From IMG/VR virus record IMGVR_UViG_3300044613_002337, positions 1 to 39,208 of that record: a stretch of 39,208 bases of DNA; one strand, written 5' to 3'. Under the pieces are notes generated by a model. That model worked only from the letters and a program-made list of their open reading frames with translations. It made no database searches and was not told the origin of the DNA. Below, one piece after another: positions 1 to 7,126 of this stretch. The stretch's first letter is position 1. Every line of letters starts with the position of its first letter. The stretch comes from a virus. Position numbers and translations under genes: made by a program.

Positions 1-2329
1 GCGTATCTACACCATCTAATGTATTTAATTTAAATTGAATAGAATTAACAATATTTTTGGAGGTATTTAATTTGTTTTTTAAAATTACCAACTCATCTTT
101 TGCGTTAATTGCATCTTTTACAAAAACATTATCACAACAAAATTCACAATTAGGGTCATATTTATGTTCTTCTAAATGTAAAATCTTTTCATTCAATGTT
201 TCTTCTATATATTTTAGTTTTTGATAAGAATTTTCCGCTTCTAAAACTTCATTTTTAATACTAATATACTTTGAGTAGACAGTTTCGATATCAACATCAA
301 CTTCTTCTACTTTAAAAGTTTTATTGTTTACCAAAGAATGTGAAACTTCGGTTAGAATTGTACTACATTCTATAATTTTATTTTCTTTCGTATTGTATTC
401 TTTATATAAATTTTCTATTTGAGTTTTTAAATTCGTTTTACTTAATTCTAACTTTGGCAAATCTAAATTGGAATCTATAGGAGTTAATTCTCTGCTTAAT
501 CCAACAATTTTATCATTCAAATCAGTTACTTCTATATTTTTATTGTTTAGTAATGTTTCTAATGATTTTAATTGTGATTTTTTTTCAATTAATTCCTTAC
601 CTTTTTCGGCAAGTTCGGTTGTAAAATCCGTTTTCTTAAAGTTTTTAATCAATACTGAAACTTCTCTAATATCTTCGGTTGCAGTATCATACAATTTATC
701 AAAAATAGTTAACCCCATAAATTGAGCAAGAAGGTCTTTCCTTTCCGATTGTGATTTATCAATGAATAGAGCGTTATTACCTTGCAGTGATAGTGCAGTT
801 AGTACAAAATCTTCATATTTTCCAACATATTGTTCAATAATTTGGTTTGTATCTCTTCTTTCGGTTCCATTTAATGAGGTTTTAGTATCACCATCTTGTC
901 TCCAAAATTGAACATCTACTTTTACATTTTTACCTTTGTTAATTGTTTTAGCAGTTCTCTGAATACCATAATCTACACCATCTATTTGAAAATATAATGT
1001 ACAATCAAATTCTGTTTTACGATTATTTAAAATATTAGATGCTTTATATGCTCTACTGCTTTTATCATATAAACAAAATGATACCGCATCAAATAAAGAA
1101 GATTTACCTGCCGCGTTTGGAGCAAATAATCCAACTAATCCGTTTAATTTTGTAAAATCAATTTTATTCTTTTCACCATAACTAAACATATTTGAAAATT
1201 CAAAACGAATTGGTTTCCATTGTATATTACGTTGGATATCATCTTGAACTATTCTACTATTTATATCTCTATTAATCAGTTCTAGCCCTTTCAAATCTTC
1301 AGGAACTACAAATGGCATCATTCTTTCAATATACTCATTTATAAGTGAGTTTTGATAATTGATATCCGAAATATCTTCAAAGTCTAATTTATTTAATCTA
1401 TCACCTGTTTTAGATTTAGAAAGAGAATCGGTTCTGATAATTGTGAAATCCTCAATACCATACCTCATCTTAATTTCAGCCATTACTTTTTTAGTATCGG
1501 CAGAATCGGTATTAGATAAACGAACTCTTAAACGAGGTTTTTTTGGCATATCCGTTACAATAGGAACTTTACCATTATCAACATCCATAGTATAATATCC
1601 ATAATCATTTTGAATATCAACTTCTTCGTATTTCATACTATCTAAATCCCAAACAAGGAATCCGTGCTTATCCAGCGTTTCACCGAAGTTTTGTTGAATC
1701 AATGAACCCGCATAAACTATCTTACATCCACTTGGTGAAATCATAGTTTGTCTTTTATGAATATCACCTAATAGAGCTAAATCGTATCCATCAAACATTT
1801 CGGTTGTGAAATGACGAGATGAAACTGTGTATCCAATATCCGTTTGAGAGTTATCCACTGGCCCGTGAAATAGAGCAATCTTTTTATTAGAAGATAATGT
1901 ATTTCCTTTTGGCCAATTTTCTTTTCTATCAAAAATACTAAATACTCCAAAATCTACCCCACCAATTCCATACACTTGAGTATCTTTGAGATATGTGAAG
2001 TTTGGTAAATTTAGAGCCTCTACAATTGGTGTAAGTACATCCAATCTATCAGAATTATTCATATTACAATCGTGATTACCTGTAATAAGAATTGTTTCAC
2101 AATGTTTAGAACATTCGGTAAATAACCAACTTATTTCTCTAACCAATTCAGGAGATAATTCCAATTTAGCATGAGCAATATCTCCTGCTAAATAAATGAT
2201 TGAATCTTCCGTACCTCTTTTACGAATCTCCTCAAACATTTTTTCAAACACTTGCCGATACTCATTGTGTCTTTTCACATTACGGATGTGTATATCTGCA
2301 ATATGATAAATCTTTTTTAATCTACTCAT
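1..2329 (-). CDS. Fused SbcD-SbcC (gp47-gp46, Mre11-Rad50-like) recombination nuclease, C-terminus cut by window edge
   Basis: One reading frame starts at the ATG at 2329 and stays open to base 1 (776 codons seen). Residues 1-345 are an SbcD/Mre11/T4 gp47-type phosphoesterase: D12-x-H14, GD at 49-50 with H53, GNHD at 84-87, then LFHGP, GDIHK and YAGSLIQQNFGE. In the same frame an SbcC/Rad50/gp46-type ATPase follows, with Walker A APNAAGKSS (K409), a long coiled coil, and a zinc-hook CEFC at 728-731. The Walker A glycine codon begins at 1132, a multiple of three from the start, so the fusion is direct. The second coiled-coil arm and the ABC signature/Walker B must lie beyond the edge. In T4 the two proteins form a separate-chain complex that resects ends for recombination-dependent replication. 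The start overlaps the primase stop as ATGA. Confidence 0.93.
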   Translation of the reverse strand, partial: MSRLKKIYHIADIHIRNVKRHNEYRQVFEKMFEEIRKRGTEDSIIYLAGDIAHAKLELSPELVREISWLFTECSKHCETILITGNHDCNMNNSDRLDVLTPIVEALNLPNFTYLKDTQVYGIGGVDFGVFSIFDRKENWPKGNTLSSNKKIALFHGPVDNSQTDIGYTVSSRHFTTEMFDGYDLALLGDIHKRQTMISPSGCKIVYAGSLIQQNFGETLDKHGFLVWDLDSMKYEEVDIQNDYGYYTMDVDNGKVPIVTDMPKKPRLRVRLSNTDSADTKKVMAEIKMRYGIEDFTIIRTDSLSKSKTGDRLNKLDFEDISDINYQNSLINEYIERMMPFVVPEDLKGLELINRDINSRIVQDDIQRNIQWKPIRFEFSNMFSYGEKNKIDFTKLNGLVGLFAPNAAGKSSLFDAVSFCLYDKSSRAYKASNILNNRKTEFDCTLYFQIDGVDYGIQRTAKTINKGKNVKVDVQFWRQDGDTKTSLNGTERRDTNQIIEQYVGKYEDFVLTALSLQGNNALFIDKSQSERKDLLAQFMGLTIFDKLYDTATEDIREVSVLIKNFKKTDFTTELAEKGKELIEKKSQLKSLETLLNNKNIEVTDLNDKIVGLSRELTPIDSNLDLPKLELSKTNLKTQIENLYKEYNTKENKIIECSTILTEVSHSLVNNKTFKVEEVDVDIETVYSKYISIKNEVLEAENSYQKLKYIEETLNEKILHLEEHKYDPNCEFCCDNVFVKDAINAKDELVILKNKLNTSKNIVNSIQFKLNTLDGVDT

Positions 2330-3267
2330 AAACTATTTATTTTATTTAATAGTAATTCTTCCGAAGTAAATTCTTTAGTTTTATTTAGTTCTTCGTAGAA
2401 TTTTTCATACCCCATATCTGCGGCATCTTTATCTTTCAAATACATCATTTTAACTTGAATCCCATTTTTTCTAAAGTATTCTGCAGCTTTTAATGCGTCA
2501 GTCATTGCATCGTTATCTAATGATATAATAATGTTGCTTACTCCACTCATAAAGATTTTTTCAACCAATTGTTTTGATGGAAACTTACCTAAAAGTGGAA
2601 TTGCATTTCTTTTAATTGTAATTGCATCAAATACACCTTCACATAATATAATTGGCTCATCCCAATTTATCTGTGATTCTAAACAAATTATATTTTTACT
2701 GATTGGTGGGTTTTTATATTTCATCTTCTCATCTGTATAATAAGAACGAGAAACAAAATAGTTTAGTGAACCTTCTAAACTATAAGATGGTATAATTATT
2801 CTTCTACTATACAATCCATCTTTACAATAACCAATATTGTATTTAACAATTTCCTTCATACCAATTCCTCTTTGAGAAAGATAGAACATAGCATGTTTAT
2901 ATTCTGGATTGAATCCTTTTGGTTCTTCTGCTAATGAAATAAATTCTTTTGGAAGTTGTATAAATACTCGAGTTTCTGCATCTTCTTGTTGTGGTGTCCA
3001 ATTACTATCTCCGTATATTTCTCTAATTATTGATATGGTTTTTCTATCCACATCCAATTTACGAAGTAATGATGTTAATTTTTTACCACCACTATTACAA
3101 GTCCAACAATGCCACTTTTGAGTTTCAGTATTTACTTGTAATTTGGGTTTATGGTGGTTACAAAAAGGGCAATAAAAGGCCAATTCATTACCTTTCAAAT
3201 AATTATATGTACCCAACACATTCGATAGTGTGGTTGTAACGAGATTTTTATCAGTTTGATTCAACAC
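2326..3267 (-). CDS. DNA primase (zinc ribbon plus TOPRIM, DnaG/gp61-like)
   Basis: 313 aa. It makes RNA primers for lagging-strand replication. An N-terminal zinc ribbon is visible with C33-x2-C36 and C54-x2-C57 (CPFC, CWTC). The middle part has the RRIIIP stretch seen in DnaG-type catalytic cores. A TOPRIM domain follows, with LCEGVFDAI (E210, G211) and the acidic pair D251-x-D253. There is no helicase domain, and the length is close to T4 gp61. The start codon is GTG at 3267, because no ATG occurs before codon 127; a TTG follows at codon 2. Only 4 bases separate a host-like promoter box from this GTG, so the message may be leaderless. The gene overlaps the nuclease fusion downstream by four bases, suggesting translational coupling. 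Confidence 0.93.
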   Translation of the reverse strand: MLNQTDKNLVTTTLSNVLGTYNYLKGNELAFYCPFCNHHKPKLQVNTETQKWHCWTCNSGGKKLTSLLRKLDVDRKTISIIREIYGDSNWTPQQEDAETRVFIQLPKEFISLAEEPKGFNPEYKHAMFYLSQRGIGMKEIVKYNIGYCKDGLYSRRIIIPSYSLEGSLNYFVSRSYYTDEKMKYKNPPISKNIICLESQINWDEPIILCEGVFDAITIKRNAIPLLGKFPSKQLVEKIFMSGVSNIIISLDNDAMTDALKAAEYFRKNGIQVKMMYLKDKDAADMGYEKFYEELNKTKEFTSEELLLNKINSL

Positions 3268-3271
3268 AAAT

Positions 3272-3302
3272 CAAAGATAGTATAAATATTTTATATTTCC
3301 AA
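3272..3302 (-). promoter_or_regulatory. Bacteroidota-type promoter upstream of primase
   Basis: On the minus strand a TTG (3302-3300) is followed after exactly 20 bases by TATCTTTG (3279-3272). This fits the TTG-N19/20-TAnnTTTG pattern of the Bacteroidota primary sigma factor with no mismatch. The primase GTG begins four bases after the box. Confidence 0.72.
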
Positions 3303-3307
3303 GTCTT

Positions 3308-3712
3308 TTAAAACCAATCTTCTGGAATGATTTTATCCGCGTATTTGTACCCATTTTTTACACACCAATCTGCGTATGTAGTTTTAGAGTTTTTTGTGAT
3401 TTTGTTATTTGAGTTGGAAAATACGAATCTTATATCCAAATTTGGATTTTGAGCCTTAACTAATAGATGTTTTTTCCTATCAGCTGCAACAAATCTACCT
3501 TTAGTTTCTACAAAAATGCCATTAGGTAATTTGAAATCAGGATTATAAGTGTGGTTTGAAGCGGGTACGATGTAAGGAATCTTTTCAGATTCATATTTAA
3601 CATCGATACCCTTTTCTTTAATTTGACTTGAAATAGTTTCTTCAAGACCAGATTTAAATCCGTGTTTTCTACCAACCCAACTTTTAGATTTTTTTATAAC
3701 TTTTTTAGCCAT
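3308..3712 (-). CDS. T7-type endonuclease I (Holliday-junction resolvase)
   Basis: 134 aa. Endonuclease I cuts four-way junctions and branched DNA, resolving replication and recombination intermediates before packaging. The catalytic residues can be placed by spacing: E24 (in SGLEE), D59 (in NPDF), E69 and K71 (in VETKGR). The gaps of 35, 10 and 2 residues equal those between T7 residues E20, D55, E65 and K67. The N-terminus is very basic (MAKKVIKKSKSWVGRKHGFK). T4 uses the unrelated gp49 for this task, so a T7-type resolvase beside a gp46/47 fusion and primase is a mosaic feature. It sits 40 bp upstream of primase and 6 bp downstream of the 69-aa gene. Confidence 0.93.
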   Translation of the reverse strand: MAKKVIKKSKSWVGRKHGFKSGLEETISSQIKEKGIDVKYESEKIPYIVPASNHTYNPDFKLPNGIFVETKGRFVAADRKKHLLVKAQNPNLDIRFVFSNSNNKITKNSKTTYADWCVKNGYKYADKIIPEDWF

Positions 3713-3718
3713 TAAAAA

Positions 3719-3928
3719 TTATCGTTTTACTGAATCCGAATACTTTGCAAAGGTTTTTTCACCACCTCTACCTGTTTTGAATTTTGCAGCAGTTAAAACT
3801 TGCTCATCTGCTTTTTGCAAATCATTTGTAGAATATGGAGTGTTTGCAGCCTTTCCAGCTTCAAATGAAATTTTATCAACACCTAGTGCCGATTGTTGGG
3901 TTTTGTATAATTCTTCTAATGTTGCCAT
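3719..3928 (-). CDS. Hypothetical 69-aa protein
   Basis: Family not recognised. It begins MATLEELYKTQQSALG and ends with a basic stretch (AKFKTGRGGEKTFAKYSDSVKR), with no membrane segment and no cysteines. It starts 17 bases after a TATATTTATA late-type element and is followed after 6 bases by endonuclease I, so it heads a short transcription unit of late type. Because it has its own late-type promoter next to the tail genes it may be a minor virion or assembly protein, but nothing in the sequence proves this. Confidence 0.7.
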   Translation of the reverse strand: MATLEELYKTQQSALGVDKISFEAGKAANTPYSTNDLQKADEQVLTAAKFKTGRGGEKTFAKYSDSVKR

Positions 3929-3945
3929 TTGTTTTGTATTTTAAG

Positions 3946-3955
3946 TATAAATATA
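3946..3955 (-). promoter_or_regulatory. Late-type promoter element TATATTTATA
   Basis: The minus strand reads CTTATATTTATACTT 17 bases before the 69-aa gene. The trinucleotide 20 bases upstream is TTA, not TTG. The same core recurs before other structural genes, which suits a gp55-like sigma that needs only a -10 region. Confidence 0.5.
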
Positions 3956-3958
3956 AGA

Positions 3959-5125
3959 TTATGTGTCAAATCGTATAATAAAGTTTACAGGAATATCTCT
4001 TTCCGATTTAATTGGTTGAGGAAGTTTAGCTACCGCAACTAAATCACAATTATCATCGTATAAACCAATTGTTGTGATGAATGGTGTTAAGAAAGAACCA
4101 GTTGAATCGATAGAACTACTTAAATCATAATGTTCAAATCCTGCAAAGTGAGTAGAAGAACTTACAGATGATGTATAACGATAATCCAAAGTATTTCCAT
4201 TTTCTAATATAGATTTTTTACGAATGTACTTAACAGGTTGTTTAGAGTATACTCTATGTGTATTTCCAGAAGAATCTACAAATGATGTATATTCACCACC
4301 TTCCGTTACAACGGCGGATGGGTTTTGTGAAACATTAAATTCATCTTCATTAACAATCAATAGATATTCGTGCTCATAAATTGTTTTGGTGGATTTGAAT
4401 GATAAGTCCCAATTAGATATCAATACATCATTGAGTGCTCGGGTGATTACAATCAACCCTTGGGTATAGAATATATTACCAATTGAATTTGTTCCTGCTG
4501 CGCCTGATAAAAATGGTATATTTTCTACTATCATTACACCACTTTCAATATTAAAACTAACAATATTCATATCATAACTTATACCGTTATATGTTAGATT
4601 AAATATACTGTCTTCTATATCAAACCCCATAAATTGAAAAGAAGCAGTATACGCAGCAGATGCTAAATCTGTAAATATAATTTCATTATCTTGAATATCT
4701 ATAGATACTACAGTAATAGTATCTCCCGCAGAATCTATTAAATTTCCAAAGGTATCATCTATATATGTTTTACCATTATCTAATAAATTGATTGAACCTT
4801 TTTTGATTCCTTCTCCAACATATATTTGTGGAATAGATATTACTTTTGCGGAACCACTTAAAAATCTATCTCTACCCGAATTAGAGATTTCGTATGTATT
4901 ATTTTTGGAGCCAAATCTTAAAAATGGGTTATCTTCATTTCCATTATAAAATTGTGCTCTTAATTGACCGTATATAGAATTTTGTGGATATAATCCAGAT
5001 AATGTAGATGAATTTTCATTAGCTTCTAATAAATCTATTTCATTAGAACCACTAGAAAAGTTCCATTCTTTGTAGGCTTTGAAAGGCCTAATACTAATAT
5101 CGGATTTGGGTATTCTTTTTAACAT
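3959..5125 (-). CDS. Virion structural protein (tail/baseplate cluster), paralogue of the next upstream gene
   Basis: 388 aa from the ATG at 5125 (MLKRIPKSDISIRPFKAYKEW). The frame stays open up to 5164, but that stretch lies in a terminator hairpin, so the internal ATG is preferred. The protein is rich in Ser, Gly and Asn like other phage surface proteins. Its C-terminal part resembles that of the 411-aa protein encoded just upstream: FITTIGLYDDNCDLVAVAK here against YITTVGLYNDANELLAVAK there, and EFNVSQNP against EFNFSNNP. This 'TTiGLYnd..eLlAVAK' tail is seen in structural proteins of T4-like phages of aquatic bacteria. No enzymatic motif is visible. Exact position in the particle is unknown. 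Confidence 0.75.
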   Translation of the reverse strand: MLKRIPKSDISIRPFKAYKEWNFSSGSNEIDLLEANENSSTLSGLYPQNSIYGQLRAQFYNGNEDNPFLRFGSKNNTYEISNSGRDRFLSGSAKVISIPQIYVGEGIKKGSINLLDNGKTYIDDTFGNLIDSAGDTITVVSIDIQDNEIIFTDLASAAYTASFQFMGFDIEDSIFNLTYNGISYDMNIVSFNIESGVMIVENIPFLSGAAGTNSIGNIFYTQGLIVITRALNDVLISNWDLSFKSTKTIYEHEYLLIVNEDEFNVSQNPSAVVTEGGEYTSFVDSSGNTHRVYSKQPVKYIRKKSILENGNTLDYRYTSSVSSSTHFAGFEHYDLSSSIDSTGSFLTPFITTIGLYDDNCDLVAVAKLPQPIKSERDIPVNFIIRFDT

Positions 5126-5131
5126 ATCATA

Positions 5132-5141
5132 TATAAATATA
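5132..5141 (-). promoter_or_regulatory. Late-type promoter element TATATTTATA
   Basis: It lies directly after the terminator of the upstream gene and 6 bases before the chosen ATG at 5125. It would restart transcription for the 388-aa structural gene with almost no leader. The triplet 20 bases upstream is ATG, a poor -33 match. Confidence 0.45.
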
Positions 5142-5144
5142 AAG

Positions 5145-5177
5145 AAATAAAAAACCCCCACCATTTCTGACGGGGGT
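5145..5177 (-). terminator. Intrinsic terminator after the 411-aa structural gene
   Basis: On the minus strand ACCCCC (5177-5172) pairs with GGGGGT (5159-5154) across a 12-base loop and is followed by TTTTTTATTT. A second, smaller hairpin with stem CCTTaCGG/CCGAAGG lies just upstream at 5180-5200. This GC-rich pair stands out in very AT-rich DNA and lies between stop (5210) and the next start (5125). Confidence 0.85.
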
Positions 5178-5209
5178 GTCCTTCGGTAGCATCCGTAAGG
5201 AATATGTTA

Positions 5210-6445
5210 TTAGAAATCAAGTTTTACTTTTATAGCTACTTCTTTATCAAATGATTTAGCAATTGGTTTAGAAGTTTTAGCTACCGCTAATAATTCGTTT
5301 GCGTCATTGTACAAACCAACAGTTGTAATATACACATGCGGGTCTCTTTCGAACAACGGTTGTACAAATGCACCTACTGAACCAGTTACGAATGTTGGGT
5401 TGTTAGAGAAGTTAAATTCTCTATTGTTTGCTCTTACAAAGTAATGCGATGTAGAAACATTTTCAGTTCTACGAGCTTGGAAATCACCACCTCTTTTTAG
5501 TGCATCGTACAATTTCAATGAACCAGATACCGAACCTGATTGATGATATTTTAATGTAGTTGAACCAGCAGCTGCTGATAATTCACCACCAACTGATGCT
5601 GAAAGTGCAGTTGGGTTTAATAAGATAATACCCATATCAGGATAGAATAAACCATATCCTTGTTGTGTGTAAGTATCTGATACTTGTGCTACTGATGCAG
5701 TTAAGGATGTTCCAATATTCAATGCACCACTAACCATATTATAAACTCTACCAGCAGTTGTTACATTTTCGCCAGTTCCACCTGAATCATCAATTAATGA
5801 AATATATCCAGCTGAACCTGATAGTGCGATTTGTATATTTCCTGGATCTAATTTTTCTTTATATCTAGCTCTATTAATGTTAAGTACATAGAATGATGAT
5901 AAATCATGTCCTCCTGCGGTTGACCCAGTGTAAACACTAAAATATGCATCAGCTGCATCCAATAATACATTTTTAAATTGATTATAAACTGCAGTAGTTT
6001 GCAAATTGGAATCATCATCTTGAGATAATGTAGGTGCTCCGTTTCCGTTTACATCTCCATACGCGATGGAAAATTGAACCTCTGCAGAAGTTGATGAGGT
6101 TGCAACATTATATACATCCAAATAATACTTACCACTTACAGAGTTCAACTGTGTAGATGATGTGAAAAAATTAGTCAATGAACCTTCATCACCACTCCAT
6201 ATTCCAGAAGTTACAATTTCTGTTCTGTTTGTTACTTTATCAATTGCTCCAAATTTCTTATATATACCATTTGTAATAGTGGTTATATCCGAACTAATTT
6301 GCTCACCCTGTCCTAAAAATTGGTTTACAATACTAACTAATTCATTTGTATCGATAGGAGTACCTGCTACATTTGATTGTCCTGCCAAGTATTGAGCTAT
6401 ATTACTTGCTAAAAGGGCTCCTCTATTGTCTCTAATTAATGCCAT
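5210..6445 (-). CDS. Virion structural protein (tail/baseplate cluster)
   Basis: 411 aa beginning MALIRDNRGALLASNIAQYL. The long central region is Ser/Thr/Gly/Ala-rich with many short beta-type stretches. The C-terminus (FVQPLFERDPHVYITTVG, then LYNDANELLAVAKTSKPI) matches the C-terminus of the 388-aa protein encoded downstream, so the two are diverged paralogues. The family resembles abundant structural proteins of T4-like phages of aquatic bacteria, but I cannot name an equivalent T4 gene. The gene ends at a strong intrinsic terminator, which suggests a transcript level different from its downstream neighbour. It starts 8 bases after the 207-aa gene. Confidence 0.8.
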   Translation of the reverse strand: MALIRDNRGALLASNIAQYLAGQSNVAGTPIDTNELVSIVNQFLGQGEQISSDITTITNGIYKKFGAIDKVTNRTEIVTSGIWSGDEGSLTNFFTSSTQLNSVSGKYYLDVYNVATSSTSAEVQFSIAYGDVNGNGAPTLSQDDDSNLQTTAVYNQFKNVLLDAADAYFSVYTGSTAGGHDLSSFYVLNINRARYKEKLDPGNIQIALSGSAGYISLIDDSGGTGENVTTAGRVYNMVSGALNIGTSLTASVAQVSDTYTQQGYGLFYPDMGIILLNPTALSASVGGELSAAAGSTTLKYHQSGSVSGSLKLYDALKRGGDFQARRTENVSTSHYFVRANNREFNFSNNPTFVTGSVGAFVQPLFERDPHVYITTVGLYNDANELLAVAKTSKPIAKSFDKEVAIKVKLDF

Positions 6446-6453
6446 AGTTTATT

Positions 6454-7077
6454 TTATTGAACGTAAGTTATCGTTACAGGTATTGTTTGTGAACCACCAG
6501 TTTCGTTACCATAAACCGTAATTGTAGTTTTGATAGTTGAAGTTAAAGATGGGTTTGGAATAAATTTAAATGTTAATCCTTTAGCAATTGCTGCGGTTGC
6601 AGATATATCATCACCAATAAAAATAGGCACTGAACCTACATCAGATGTTACTCCTTCTCCTACAATATCACCTGCGTTTTTGTTTGATAATACAATTGTG
6701 TATCCCAAACTTCTATTTCCAGCTGGAGATGTTGTTGGTGATAATGAAACTTCACCACTTCTTTGATTAACTGAAATGGTTGGTATACCAAATTCTACAA
6801 CAGGAATACGAGTTGTATTTTTAGGTAGTGTTACCAATTTATATTTCATTACTTGCGTTTCATCAGGATTGGCTTCCAATACTGGCATATTCTTAATTGC
6901 CGCATCATAATATGCAGAACCAAGTGGATGTGCCGGTTCGTAAAGTGTGTAATCAATCTCATCATCTGCTAACGCAAATTGAGTAATGTTTAATCCTTGT
7001 CCTGATGCTAATTTTTCTCTACCTTTTTTAGTAAGAATTGCATCAACAGTTAATTCACTATTACTTAAATATCCCAT
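6454..7077 (-). CDS. Virion structural protein with N-terminal LTKKGRE motif
   Basis: 207 aa. The N-terminal 50 residues contain DAILTKKGREKLASGQG followed by ITQFALADDEIDY, a signature I associate with structural proteins of large T4-like phages. The C-terminal half is Thr/Ser/Gly-rich with alternating hydrophobic residues, consistent with an Ig-like or other beta-sandwich exposed on the particle (KTTITVYGNE, then PVTITY). It lies between the 1658-aa protein and the 411-aa paralogue and has its own late-type promoter. No catalytic motifs are visible. Confidence 0.75.
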   Translation of the reverse strand: MGYLSNSELTVDAILTKKGREKLASGQGLNITQFALADDEIDYTLYEPAHPLGSAYYDAAIKNMPVLEANPDETQVMKYKLVTLPKNTTRIPVVEFGIPTISVNQRSGEVSLSPTTSPAGNRSLGYTIVLSNKNAGDIVGEGVTSDVGSVPIFIGDDISATAAIAKGLTFKFIPNPSLTSTIKTTITVYGNETGGSQTIPVTITYVQ

Positions 7078-7099
7078 AATATTTTTATTATTCTTTGTT

Positions 7100-7109
7100 T
7101 ATAAATATA
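7100..7109 (-). promoter_or_regulatory. Late-type promoter element TATATTTATA
   Basis: Minus-strand context ATTATATTTATAAAC, 22 bases before the ATG of the 207-aa structural gene. No TTG lies 20 bases upstream (GAA instead). Confidence 0.5.
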
Positions 7110-7126
7110 ATAATTTTTAAATTTCG

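Noticed and set aside
5126-5164. Upstream extension of the 388-aa structural protein by 13 codons
   Set aside because: This stretch is the terminator stem and T-run of the previous gene plus a promoter-like element; the internal ATG at 5125 gives the family-like N-terminus.
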